From an uncultured Acidimicrobiales bacterium (GTDB taxonomy: Bacteria > Actinomycetota > Acidimicrobiia > Acidimicrobiales > SHLQ01): a DNA stretch of 32,975 bases. Within the stretch, counting starts at the first letter, position 1. Each line of letters begins with the position of its first letter. The notes below the pieces were generated by a model. The model saw nothing but the letters and a program-made list of their open reading frames with translations, did not search any database and was not told the origin of the DNA. Made by a program: the position numbers and the translations under genes. Positions 1 to 7,501 of the stretch are shown one piece after another. The stretch covers positions 1-32,975 of the forward strand of contig CALLAA010000247.1 of assembly GCA_938002955.1 (NCBI GenBank), read 5' to 3'.

Positions 1-536
1 ACTGCGCCCTTGATCAATCGCCGGGCGCCTGGCAGAGGTGCCGGCATGCGGTGACCAACGGTCGAGTGTGCTTCGATATCGTCGGCGAGCAACCCGATCA
101 CATCTGTGCCCGATACGCCATCGATGATCGAATAGTGGACCTTTGACACAATGGCCCACTTCTTCTTTGGAAGCCCGGAAACCATCCACAGCTCCCACAA
201 GGGTTTGCCGCGGTCGAGGCGTTGCGACAGACAACGGCTGATGAACGCGTTGAATGGGTCGCGGCTCGCCCGTTTGGGAAGGGCGGTGTGGCGCACATGG
301 AACTCGATGCTGAAGTTCGGGTCGTCGACCCACACCGGACGTTCGATATCGAATGGAACCTCGAGGAGCCGCTGGCGATAGCGGGGTACGAGGCGAACTC
401 GATCAGCAACCCGTTCGAGCAGATCGTCGAATTTGGGTTCGGGCCCATCGAAGATGCCGATCGTCAATCCGTGAGCGGCGGTGACATCGTTCTCGAGTTG
501 CAGGATCTCATAGTCCTGCGGCGTCATGCGTTCCAT
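1..536 (-). CDS. WS/DGAT acyltransferase, N-terminal part (runs off window start)
   Basis: This is the N-terminal 178 residues of a wax ester synthase/diacylglycerol acyltransferase. The family transfers acyl groups from acyl-CoA to diacylglycerol or fatty alcohols and makes storage lipid at the membrane. The start MERMTPQDYE is typical of the family. RGKPLWELW (109-117) matches the conserved PLWE block. The active-site motif reads HYSIIDG (134-140) instead of HHxxxDG, so Tyr135 replaces the second His, which the family normally uses as the catalytic base. The ATG at 536 overlaps the TGA of the patatin gene by one base (TGATG), which suggests translational coupling as the last visible gene of the lipid operon. 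The C-terminal half lies outside the window. Family assignment is firm; activity is uncertain because of the His-to-Tyr change. Confidence 0.88.
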   Translation of the reverse strand, partial: MERMTPQDYEILQLENDVTAAHGLTIGIFDGPEPKFDDLLERVADRVRLVPRYRQRLLEVPFDIERPVWVDDPNFSIEFHVRHTALPKRASRDPFNAFISRCLSQRLDRGKPLWELWMVSGLPKKKWAIVSKVHYSIIDGVSGTDVIGLLADDIEAHSTVGHRMPAPLPGARRLIKGA

Positions 537-1537
537 CACGCCGCTCCCGATGTGGAGTCCGCCGCTGATCGCAAAATTTCGAGTTCAGTACCCAACTTCG
601 ATTCGGTCATTGCGGCGCGAGCAGCCGAGCTGGTCTGCATGACGACGTTCACGATGCGGGTTGGGTCCATCAGCGTTGGACCCATCGAGCGTGCCTCGTC
701 AATTGACGGTTCGAGCAGAAGGACACGATGGCCGGCGTTACGCAGTGCCGCGACCTCTCGCTGCACCTGGTTACGCCAGTAGAGACGCAGTGCGCCATTC
801 GTCGTCATCCAACCGGTCATTGGGTTGTCGACCGACATCGGCGCGGCGACGACGATGAGATCAAGATCTCGGTCCATGAGGACGTCGGCGTTGGTCGGTG
901 AATGCGTACCGCCATCGATGTAGCGGTAGCCGTCGATGTTCACTGGCTTGAAGTAACCGGGAATTGCAGAGCTTGCTTCGACGGCAGTGCCGACATCGAC
1001 GTCAGATCGATCGAGCCCAAACACGACCCGTTCGCTGTCGTGCAAGCGAACCGTCGTTATGAGGAGTTCCTTTTCTGGCCATTGTGTGCCATGCAGCTCG
1101 ATCATTCGGTCGCCGATGCTGTCGGTGCGAATGTTCCCGTTCGGGATGAGGCCCGATACCAGGCGAGAAGGCCGCATGAATGGCCCGCGCACCGCCTCCC
1201 GGGCAACCATGCTGAGCGACGTTGGGAACAGGCGAACGGTACGGTCGGCCTCGCGTCCGCTGAGGACCCGCAAGCGTTCCATCGAGCGCGGGTTCGCCGG
1301 GAGCGTCATGATGTCGTCGAGCGACTCACCGATCGGCGTACCACCACGCAGAAAGCCGCCGACGTTTGAGCCGGCGGACGTACCGACGATCACGTCGGCG
1401 TTTCGAGGGTCCCAGCCAGTGAGCTGCTGCAACACCGTGAGGGTGGTCGTCAGGTACGCGAATCCAGCAATGCCACCACCGCCGAGTACGAGCCCTACTT
1501 TTGCCATCGTGCCTCTGCCATCGTCGCTCGTGCTCAC
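536..1537 (-). CDS. patatin-like phospholipase/lipase
   Basis: This is a 333-residue patatin-family acyl hydrolase with a Ser-Asp dyad. The glycine-rich oxyanion loop GGGGIAG is at 19-25, the nucleophile motif GTSAG at 52-56 (Ser54), and the catalytic DGG at 208-210. I see no signal peptide, so it probably acts in the cytoplasm or at a droplet or membrane surface. The GTG start overlaps the stop of the XRE gene by four bases (GTGA); an internal ATG (residue 11, MAKVG) is another possible start. Its 3' end overlaps the start of the WS/DGAT gene. Lying between a storage-lipid synthase and a phasin-like gene, it may be the lipase that mobilises stored acylglycerol. That role is inferred from context; the fold is seen in the sequence. 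Confidence 0.9.
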   Translation of the reverse strand: MSTSDDGRGTMAKVGLVLGGGGIAGFAYLTTTLTVLQQLTGWDPRNADVIVGTSAGSNVGGFLRGGTPIGESLDDIMTLPANPRSMERLRVLSGREADRTVRLFPTSLSMVAREAVRGPFMRPSRLVSGLIPNGNIRTDSIGDRMIELHGTQWPEKELLITTVRLHDSERVVFGLDRSDVDVGTAVEASSAIPGYFKPVNIDGYRYIDGGTHSPTNADVLMDRDLDLIVVAAPMSVDNPMTGWMTTNGALRLYWRNQVQREVAALRNAGHRVLLLEPSIDEARSMGPTLMDPTRIVNVVMQTSSAARAAMTESKLGTELEILRSAADSTSGAA

Positions 1538-1890
1538 TTGCCAGCTTCGTCGGTGAAGCCCTTGTAGATCTCGAGCATCGCGGCCTTTTGAGCATCACTC
1601 AACTTGGGGTCCTGCCGGATTGCCGAGGCGGTATCGACTTCGGCCGCACGTTCGTCTGTCAGCCCCACGTATCCCATCAGGGTTTCGGCTGGGATGTTGA
1701 GTGCGCTACCGAGCGCGCGCAGAACCCGTACGGAGGGCTCGTGCAATCCTCGCTCGAGCTGACTCACGTACGGGTCTGAGAGTTTTGTGAGCTTGGCAAG
1801 CTCTCGTTGAGAGAGCTGAGCCAAGCGCCGTTGAGAACGAATGAATGCGCCAAGACCAACCAGATGACTGCGTTCGTCTTTGTCGCTCAT
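1534..1890 (-). CDS. XRE-family transcriptional regulator
   Basis: This is a 118-residue cytoplasmic DNA-binding protein. A classic XRE/Cro helix-turn-helix spans about residues 12-66 (RSQRRLAQLSQRELAKLTK, then DPYVSQLERG). A short helical C-terminal tail (about 70-118) may dimerise or sense a ligand. The ATG has a good ribosome site, AAGGAG, about 5 bases upstream. It lies 47 bases downstream of the phasin-like gene and overlaps the patatin gene by 4 bases, so it is probably co-transcribed with both. An XRE regulator beside a Lys/Ala-tailed droplet protein matches the MLDS/MLDSR pair known in Rhodococcus, where the regulator controls the major lipid-droplet protein. By analogy it may bind the palindromes at 2492-2550. 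Target and ligand are inferred. Confidence 0.9.
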   Translation of the reverse strand: MSDKDERSHLVGLGAFIRSQRRLAQLSQRELAKLTKLSDPYVSQLERGLHEPSVRVLRALGSALNIPAETLMGYVGLTDERAAEVDTASAIRQDPKLSDAQKAAMLEIYKGFTDEAGK

Positions 1891-1937
1891 TGTTCTCCTT
1901 CGGTGGGATTCCTCAATTGGTGAGGAATGGAATGCGA

Positions 1938-2402
1938 TCAGGCCTTTTTAGTGGTCTTCTTCGCTGGGGTCTTCTTGGCGGTTGCCTTCTTGGCGGTGGC
2001 CTTGGCAGCGGTTGCCTTCTTCGCTGCGGTCTTCGCAACCGGAGCCTCAACAACTGGGGTTGCGGTCTCGGTGAAGCGGCTCATGACCTTTTCGCTGAAT
2101 GCACGGTTGGTCTCGATGCCCTTCGTCCAGAAGCCGAAGTATGCGTCAACAGCTTCGATTGGCTCTGGGAGCTTGTCGACGAGAGGCAGCTTGACCTCTG
2201 GCATCTTCATCTCTGGAAGACGGTCTGCGAATGGAACTTCGATTGCGTTGAAGCGCTCAGCGAAGGGAAGGTCGCCGTCTTGGATACGGGTCACGAGGTT
2301 CTTGGTTGCGCCGTGTGCACGCTCGTTTGCGTTCTCTGCGGCGTCGAAGAACTTGTCGCTTGCTTCGTTGATCTGTCCGGTGATCTGCTCGAGGACTGGC
2401 AT
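1938..2402 (-). CDS. phasin/HBHA-like lipid-droplet surface protein candidate
   Basis: This is a 154-residue protein with three parts. An amphipathic N-terminal helix (about 1-42, MPVLEQITGQINEASDKFF) comes first. Three degenerate repeats of the form [LV]P[FL]x[ED][RK] follow at about 44-51, 55-63 and 71-79. The end is a Lys/Ala/Thr tail (about 120-154) built from AKK and TAKK units. That layout recalls phasins and mycobacterial HBHA; the tail also resembles histone-like tails that bind DNA or polyanions. The start at 2402 is chosen because AAGGAG lies about 8 bases upstream; a longer in-frame reading to 2510 would run through the promoter. Flanking WS/DGAT, lipase and XRE genes point to coating of neutral-lipid droplets, as for Rhodococcus MLDS/TadA. 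A structural role is inferred; no catalytic motif is present. Confidence 0.85.
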   Translation of the reverse strand: MPVLEQITGQINEASDKFFDAAENANERAHGATKNLVTRIQDGDLPFAERFNAIEVPFADRLPEMKMPEVKLPLVDKLPEPIEAVDAYFGFWTKGIETNRAFSEKVMSRFTETATPVVEAPVAKTAAKKATAAKATAKKATAKKTPAKKTTKKA

Positions 2403-2491
2403 GTGAATTTCTCCTTGGTATGTCTCCGCTCCCCTGGGTGGTGTTGCGGAGTGTGACGCCGTTGCGAGGTGCGAGGCGCTCAGTTCGTATA

Positions 2492-2550
2492 TGCGTACTT
2501 TACTACGCACTGCGAAGTAGTCAAGGTGTTTTGCGTAGTTTACTTTGCAA
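2492..2550 (-). promoter_or_regulatory. promoter with nested palindromic operators for the lipid-droplet operon
   Basis: On the minus strand a sigma70-like promoter reads TTGACT (2524-2519), 16 bases, TAAAGT (2502-2497), giving a leader of about 90 bases to the ATG at 2402. Three dyads surround it. The first is TGCGTA-N6-TACGCA at 2492-2509, which covers the -10. The second is ACTAC-N10-GTAGT at 2502-2521, in the spacer. The third is TTGC-N2-AGT-N2-ACT-N2-GCAA at 2531-2550, just upstream of the -35. They share TGCG(T/A)AGT-type half sites. The most likely binder is the XRE protein encoded two genes downstream, which would be autoregulation. The dyads are visible; the binder is inferred. Confidence 0.65.
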
Positions 2551-2599
2551 CACTTGTCACAGTCAGTCCCTCGGCGCTCCGCAGCAACGAGCGGGAACG

Positions 2600-4030
2600 C
2601 TACGCCAGAAGGTCGTTGTACGCCTGGACGAGGTGCTGGCGCAGCGAGTCTGGGTCTTCGACCGCTCGTGGATCGATGAAGACACCGAAGTGCAGGTTTC
2701 CGTTGTAGGACATCGCGGTCAGGTTGAACGCGGTTCCTCCGAGTGGACCGACCGGATACATATGGGTGATTTGGCCGCCCGCGACAAAAATCGGAATCGG
2801 AGCACCCCGAAGGTTCGACGTGGCCCAGTCGTGCTTGGCGGCTCGCGCTCGACCCGCCTTCGCGATCATCGAGTCGGGCAGCATCGTGGCGAAGCCTGCA
2901 GCAAGTTCCATCGCGTCACCCGAGGTCGCTCCAGCTTCCTCACGCTTGGCGGCCATAGCCGACCGCACCTCCTCGAACATTTCCTGCGGGGATAACGGCG
3001 CACCCGTCACGCTGAACGGAATCGGTGCGAACGAGTTGCCGCCAGCAGCGTCATCATTTCGCGTACTGATGATGAAGCTCAGGTTGAACGCCTCGACCGG
3101 AGTGTCCCGTTCTTCGTGGTACCGGGATGCAGCGATTGCCGAACCCGCCACGAAGACATCATTGATCGAACCGCCCAATCGTTTGCTCGCCGCACGGAGA
3201 TCGTCGAGCGGAACGTCGAACACCTCGAGGTGCCGGTGACGCGAACGCGTCTTCCAAAGCGGTGAACCCGAGTTCTCGTCATAGCCGCCCGTGAACGAAC
3301 CAGTCACCGACTTCATCAGACCCGCAGCGCTCGATACCGCATCCTTTACACGTCCGGTATCGGCCCCCCACAACGAAACCTCGGCAACCACTCGGCGAGC
3401 AACCTCGAGCTGCTGACGCACGACGTAGTCAAGCTCGGAGAGCACGGTCTCGACCGGTCCGCTCGGCTGGTCCTCAGTCTCGGGAACCGGAGGGAGCTCA
3501 GCGGCGTCGACAGGCGCTGGATCACGTTCAAAGTCGAGGTACATCTCGGCGAGACGAAGCGCACCGATGCCATCGCTCACCGAGTGGTGCAGCTTCATGA
3601 TGATGCCACCGCTGATCGAGTTTTTCGTTTGCTTGCTGGGGCCCTCGACGGCGACGAACTGCCACAACGGCCGGTGGACATCGAATGGGTCCTGAAAGAC
3701 CTGGGCCGTCAGATCGAGCAGCTCACGAACGCCACCCTTGCCGGGCAACTTGACATGGCGAACGTGCTCGTGGATGTCGAAGTCGTCATCGATTACCCAT
3801 CGCGGCGGGGCAATACCCCCGCTGTCGTCCACTTTTTCACGAAGGCGGAGCAACGAATGTGACGCAGCTTCCATGCTGGCGACGAAACGATCGAAGTCCG
3901 GTGCTTTATCGAGCACAAAGACCGAGCCCATGCCAGACGACAGCCACGGGTCGGACTCGGCGGCCCACATGAGGGCCTCGGTCTCGGTCATGCGCGTCGA
4001 CTGACGAATATCGCGTGTTGCCTCGCTCAC
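2600..4030 (-). CDS. WS/DGAT wax ester synthase/diacylglycerol acyltransferase
   Basis: This is a complete 476-residue family member, a usual length. It carries the intact active-site motif HHSVSDG (148-154) and the PLWQ block (121-124), plus the C-terminal region with NLRGAP and GPL that the family uses to shape the acyl tunnel. It would form triacylglycerol or wax esters from acyl-CoA at the membrane. The GTG start at 4030 overlaps the stop of the HAD/acyltransferase gene by four bases; an in-frame ATG at 3991 (MTETEALMW) is closer to the usual family start and is a real alternative. Upstream is a phosphatidate-forming enzyme candidate and downstream the droplet-coat gene, so it sits at the end of a route from lysophosphatidate to storage lipid. 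Unlike its partner at 1-536, both active-site His residues are kept. Confidence 0.92.
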   Translation of the reverse strand: MSEATRDIRQSTRMTETEALMWAAESDPWLSSGMGSVFVLDKAPDFDRFVASMEAASHSLLRLREKVDDSGGIAPPRWVIDDDFDIHEHVRHVKLPGKGGVRELLDLTAQVFQDPFDVHRPLWQFVAVEGPSKQTKNSISGGIIMKLHHSVSDGIGALRLAEMYLDFERDPAPVDAAELPPVPETEDQPSGPVETVLSELDYVVRQQLEVARRVVAEVSLWGADTGRVKDAVSSAAGLMKSVTGSFTGGYDENSGSPLWKTRSRHRHLEVFDVPLDDLRAASKRLGGSINDVFVAGSAIAASRYHEERDTPVEAFNLSFIISTRNDDAAGGNSFAPIPFSVTGAPLSPQEMFEEVRSAMAAKREEAGATSGDAMELAAGFATMLPDSMIAKAGRARAAKHDWATSNLRGAPIPIFVAGGQITHMYPVGPLGGTAFNLTAMSYNGNLHFGVFIDPRAVEDPDSLRQHLVQAYNDLLA

Positions 4031-5484
4031 GACTTCGCCCCCGTGCTCTTCTTGGCCTTCGCGGCCTTCTCCTCTGATGCTGCCGGATGTCCCGGCGCAA
4101 CTTGCCCAACCTTGTGGCCCGGGGGGTATGTCTTGGCGAGTTCCTCGGGCGTCGGGACACGGACGGTGTTTGCCTCATCGGGCAACAAAGCCGAGATCGC
4201 CGCCATCACCCTCTTGGTATCGGCGTTCTCACTTCGATAGTTCAGGGACACCGGCTCACCAACCGTCACCGAAACACGTGGCCGATTCCTCAAGTCCATC
4301 GACGGGGCTTTTTGGTTTCGGGGCCACACGAGTTCGGTGCCCCAAAGCGCAACGGGAATCACCGGGACCTTGGTCGCCTTCGCCAGACGGGCAACGCCGG
4401 GCCGGCCAACGAGAACCGGATCGAAGAACGCTTCGCCGCGCGGGATCGTTCCTTGCGGAGCGAGGGCGACCATCTCCCCAGCGGTCAATGCTTCTATCGC
4501 CTTGTCGAGCGGCTCTCCAGAACCGGTTCCCCGGTCGACCCGAATACCACCGGCCATCTTGACGATCGGACCAAGAATCGGGTTGTCGAACATTTCGGCC
4601 TTGCCGAGGAAACGGCACGGCCGACCAACACGGCCGTTCAGGATGCCCATGGCGGCAGTATCGAAATAGCTGCGGTGGTTAAACGCCAGGATTGCGCCTC
4701 CGGTCGCTGGAATGTTCTCCACTCCCGACACATCCCACTCGGCCATCGGAGCCAACTCCGGGCGTTGAAACGGACGCATCCATTCCTGCATCTCGCGGCC
4801 CAGGAACTTCAGCACGCCAGGGGGCGCATCGAAGTTGCGAATCTCCCAACCCTGCAACGCCGCAACCGTTGCCAGACGAGCGTCAGGGTTCACGGCGACG
4901 GGATTACCCACGACGTCGAGCATCGGACAGTCGTAATAGCTGTCGCTGTAGGCGTAACTGTTCTTCAACGAAGCACCATGTTCGCCAGCCCAGTCGACGA
5001 CGGCATCTCGCTTCTTCGTACCCCACACGAAGGGCCCGTCGGTCTCGCCGATGAACTCCTTGCCATCGTGTGCCCAAACGGTCCCGATGACATCGTCGAA
5101 GCCCAGGGCATCTGCGAGCGGTTGCATAAGCACAACAGGACTCGTGCTGGCAATGACCAACTTCACGCCGTCGGCCCGCAACTCCTCGAGCAGCAACTTG
5201 GCGTAGCCGGGGATGGCGTCGAGCAGGTCCGGGACAGCCTTCTTGGCTGCACGCTCGGTCGCCTGGACAGACCAACCCTTTGCCGCCTTCACCGCCAGCT
5301 GAGCGATCTGCATGTTGATGCGAGTCTCGCCGAACAGGTCGTAGATACTGACCATCAGTTCCGCGCCCGGCACCTTTGTCGCACCCGTCGTCAGCCCCTC
5401 TTCTTCGAGGTACTTCCCAAAGATCGTGCCCGAGGCTTGCGGCAACAACGTTCGGTCCAGATCGAAAAACGCGGCCTTTGTCAT
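4027..5484 (-). CDS. HAD-IB phosphatase / 1-acylglycerol-3-phosphate acyltransferase fusion
   Basis: This 485-residue two-domain protein resembles the mycobacterial Rv2483c type. The N-terminal HAD domain has motif I DLDRT (8-12, nucleophile Asp8), IASTS (111-115) and the Mg-binding SDSYYDCPML (180-189). The C-terminal PlsC-like domain has NHRSYFD (269-275, the HX4D catalytic motif), GGIRVDRG (312-319) and APQGT (342-346). The last is normally PEGT, so Gln replaces a Glu usually linked to glycerol-phosphate binding. An Ala/Lys-rich tail ends the protein. It could acylate lysophosphatidate and perhaps also dephosphorylate a lipid or head group. Its 3' end overlaps the WS/DGAT gene (GTGA), which fits a single glycerolipid synthesis unit. 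The start ATG at 5484 is the first of the conserved domain. Confidence 0.9.
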   Translation of the reverse strand: MTKAAFFDLDRTLLPQASGTIFGKYLEEEGLTTGATKVPGAELMVSIYDLFGETRINMQIAQLAVKAAKGWSVQATERAAKKAVPDLLDAIPGYAKLLLEELRADGVKLVIASTSPVVLMQPLADALGFDDVIGTVWAHDGKEFIGETDGPFVWGTKKRDAVVDWAGEHGASLKNSYAYSDSYYDCPMLDVVGNPVAVNPDARLATVAALQGWEIRNFDAPPGVLKFLGREMQEWMRPFQRPELAPMAEWDVSGVENIPATGGAILAFNHRSYFDTAAMGILNGRVGRPCRFLGKAEMFDNPILGPIVKMAGGIRVDRGTGSGEPLDKAIEALTAGEMVALAPQGTIPRGEAFFDPVLVGRPGVARLAKATKVPVIPVALWGTELVWPRNQKAPSMDLRNRPRVSVTVGEPVSLNYRSENADTKRVMAAISALLPDEANTVRVPTPEELAKTYPPGHKVGQVAPGHPAASEEKAAKAKKSTGAKS

Positions 5485-5554
5485 AGGACCACTACATCAC
5501 AGGCGCTTCTGTTCACGAAACCCGTATCGGCGGTTATCTCCGACTTGAAAACGA

Positions 5555-5586
5555 ACCTGGCACCTTTTCGCAAAAAGGTACCAGGT
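5555..5586. repeat. inverted repeat, 14-base arms, overlapping the terminator hairpin
   Basis: ACCTGGCACCTTTT (5555-5568) pairs with AAAAGGTACCAGGT (5573-5586) with one mismatch and a 4-base loop. It shares the segment 5576-5586 with the perfect inverted repeat at 5576-5615, so the two hairpins exclude each other. This resembles a small palindromic repeat unit. Confidence 0.7.
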
Positions 5587-5615
5587 ACCTTTTTGGTGTT
5601 TGGTACCTGGTACCT
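5572..5615 (-). terminator. intrinsic terminator for the methyltransferase gene
   Basis: A perfect 14-base inverted repeat, AGGTACCAGGTACC (5576-5589) and GGTACCTGGTACCT (5602-5615), has a 12-base loop. On the minus strand it is followed at once by a run of five T (5576-5572). It lies 7 bases after the methyltransferase stop and upstream of the HAD/acyltransferase gene, so it would separate the two transcripts. Confidence 0.65.
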
Positions 5616-5621
5616 GGGTCG

Positions 5622-6602
5622 CTAGCGGAGAATCGATCGCTTGATTCGTCCCGCAATTCGTCGCCACAGCGGACGTGCTGGCGCCGACGTTGTCTCTCTC
5701 GGTGTGGCTGCAGGCGTTGCTACAGAGGTTGCTACCGGCTCAGCGGACTTTGGCCCCGTCGTCACGAAATAGGCCAAACCGTTGGTGATGAGGTCGAATT
5801 CTCCGTACTGCTCGACCAGATGCGGTGGCGGAACAAACTTCTTCATCTGCATGGTCTCGTACGACAGGTTGTTAAACGCCGATCGTTCGAAGGCCGCAAT
5901 CACATCCGACGCCGACATGCGATTCTGTTCGGGCGAATTAAAGATGTAGTGCGCGATCACCCGCGCATCGTCAGCATCGACGCCTTTGGTCTCGGTCAGG
6001 TGGGCAAAGACCTCATCCTCGTTTGAGTCGAGCTGACACCAGTTCGGAACCAGGTCGGGCATCTTCCCAAACCCGTAATGGGTTCCCGACGGACCACGAA
6101 CCGCCATGTGATGACCTCGAGGACTATGGAAGAGCGGGCCGCCGTCCAGATACAGGACCCCTCCCGGTTCGAGAACCCGATCGCACTCGGCGAGGAAGTC
6201 GTCCATGTCGGAGATGTGCTCCAGAACCGCACGTCCGTAAAGCATTGAGAAGCTGTTGTCCGGAAAATTGAGCGCACCGATGTCGTTCTGATGAATCCGA
6301 ATCGGGTAGTCCCCGACCTTGTCCGCAAGTCCACCAACGACCAAGTTCGACGCAACGACCTCGAGCCCCGTCAGCTTGTGCAGCACCTTGGCCGACGCCA
6401 ACGCACCGTCCGAACCAATCTCGAGAATCGGCAAGTCGGTGTCGTCCGAGGTCAACAACGTGACATTGTTCAGCAGCCGAGCAAACGTGCCGCGCACAAC
6501 CGGGATTCGCTTCTCGTTGAACTTCGTGGTGCCCATCAGCGCACGATTCAACTCGGCATCGACAATCGCGAGCTGCTCTTCGACGGACGGGGCGGTAGTC
6601 AC
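5622..6602 (-). CDS. class I SAM-dependent methyltransferase
   Basis: This protein is 326 residues from the preferred GTG start at 6602 (MTTAPSVEEQL). A longer reading from TTG at 6623 exists, but a TAGGGT -10 box 7 bases before the GTG favours the shorter, leaderless form. SAM-binding motif I is ILEIGSDGA (about residues 59-67). It is followed by an acidic end of strand 2 region, NDIGALNFPDNSFSMLYGRAVLEHI (read as two parts), which matches Methyltransf_11 enzymes, and LEPGGVLYLDGG. The C-terminal third carries a Pro/Ala/Thr stretch and ends in basic residues. The substrate cannot be read from the sequence. It is transcribed toward the lipid locus but separated from it by a terminator, and is divergent from the dehydrogenase at 6710. 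Confidence 0.85.
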   Translation of the reverse strand: MTTAPSVEEQLAIVDAELNRALMGTTKFNEKRIPVVRGTFARLLNNVTLLTSDDTDLPILEIGSDGALASAKVLHKLTGLEVVASNLVVGGLADKVGDYPIRIHQNDIGALNFPDNSFSMLYGRAVLEHISDMDDFLAECDRVLEPGGVLYLDGGPLFHSPRGHHMAVRGPSGTHYGFGKMPDLVPNWCQLDSNEDEVFAHLTETKGVDADDARVIAHYIFNSPEQNRMSASDVIAAFERSAFNNLSYETMQMKKFVPPPHLVEQYGEFDLITNGLAYFVTTGPKSAEPVATSVATPAATPRETTSAPARPLWRRIAGRIKRSILR

Positions 6603-6609
6603 GCGGTAA

Positions 6610-6615
6610 ACCCTA
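6610..6615 (-). promoter_or_regulatory. -10 box TAGGGT for leaderless methyltransferase mRNA
   Basis: TAGGGT on the minus strand ends 7 bases before the GTG at 6602, so transcription would begin at or beside the start codon. No Shine-Dalgarno is present. This decides the start choice for the methyltransferase. Confidence 0.5.
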
Positions 6616-6709
6616 GAGCGCAATGGACGTCACTGCGGCGCACTCGTCGGGTCGAACCAGAGCAGACATGACCTCTACAGTTTGACCACACGCTCACCCA
6701 GGGGGACCC

Positions 6710-7465
6710 ATGGAAACGCCACTCGACGGCAAAGTTGCACTTATCACCGGCGGCTCCAGAGGGATCGGTAAGGCGATCGCCGCATCGTTTCTCGCCCAGG
6801 GAGCCCAGGTGATGATTACGAGCCGCACCGCGGAGACCTGCGAGGCAACGGCCGACGAACTTGGCGATGGCTGTCACTGGACCGCAAGCCATGTCGCTCG
6901 TGCCGAAGACGCGGAACGGGTGGTCGGCCAAACGGTCGCGGAGCTCGGCGCGGTGGACATCTTGGTAAACAATGCCGCTACCAACCCGTACGCCGGACCT
7001 GTCATCGACGCCGATGTCGCTCGCTGGGACAAGACCTTCGCCGCAAACGTCACCGGCACGCTGCTGTGGAGCCAACAGGCGTGGCACCAACACATGTCCC
7101 AACATGGCGGAGCGATCGTGAATATCGCATCCGTCGGCGGCTACGTGACGCACCCACATATCGGCAGCTACAACATCACAAAGACCGCAGTCATTCAGTT
7201 GACCAAACAACTTGCCGCTGAGCTCGCCCCGAGCGTGCGGGTGAATGCGATCGCCCCCGGACTCATCAAGACCGAGATGGCGAAGTTCCTCTGGGAAGGC
7301 GAGAACGGCGAGAAAGCAGCGAGCGCGTACCCGCTCAAGTCCCTGGGCGAGGTCGACGACATCGCGAACGCAGCGCTGTATCTGGCGACCGATGCAAGCC
7401 GCTGGATCACGGGCCACACCGTGGTGGTCGACGGCGGCGGCCTCGTCAGCTTCGGTCAGGTGTAG
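6710..7465 (+). CDS. short-chain dehydrogenase/reductase (SDR)
   Basis: This is a 251-residue classical SDR that uses NAD(P)H for carbonyl or alcohol redox. The nucleotide-binding motif TGGSRGIG is at 13-20, the structural NNAA at 87-90, and the catalytic residues Ser141 (IASVGG), Tyr154 and Lys158 (YNITK). The end WITGHTVVVDGGG is typical of FabG-like members. Length is normal for the family. The ATG has GGGGGA about 5 bases upstream. It is divergent from the methyltransferase and followed 36 bases later by a tRNA gene. The substrate is unknown; candidates are 3-oxoacyl thioesters or small alcohols. Confidence in the family is high, in any specific role low. Confidence 0.92.
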   Translation: METPLDGKVALITGGSRGIGKAIAASFLAQGAQVMITSRTAETCEATADELGDGCHWTASHVARAEDAERVVGQTVAELGAVDILVNNAATNPYAGPVIDADVARWDKTFAANVTGTLLWSQQAWHQHMSQHGGAIVNIASVGGYVTHPHIGSYNITKTAVIQLTKQLAAELAPSVRVNAIAPGLIKTEMAKFLWEGENGEKAASAYPLKSLGEVDDIANAALYLATDASRWITGHTVVVDGGGLVSFGQV

Positions 7466-7501
7466 AGCGGGTACATTTACGGGGCGGCAAATCCAGTTTT
7501 T

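Noticed and set aside
2403-2510. N-terminal extension of the phasin-like protein
   Set aside because: It would run from the promoter and operator region; the ATG at 2402 has a good ribosome site and starts the amphipathic helix.
4087-5625. Long plus-strand reading frame opposite the HAD/acyltransferase gene
   Set aside because: It is antisense to a gene with clear domain motifs, its product has no recognisable motif, and its composition is that of a shadow frame in high-GC DNA.
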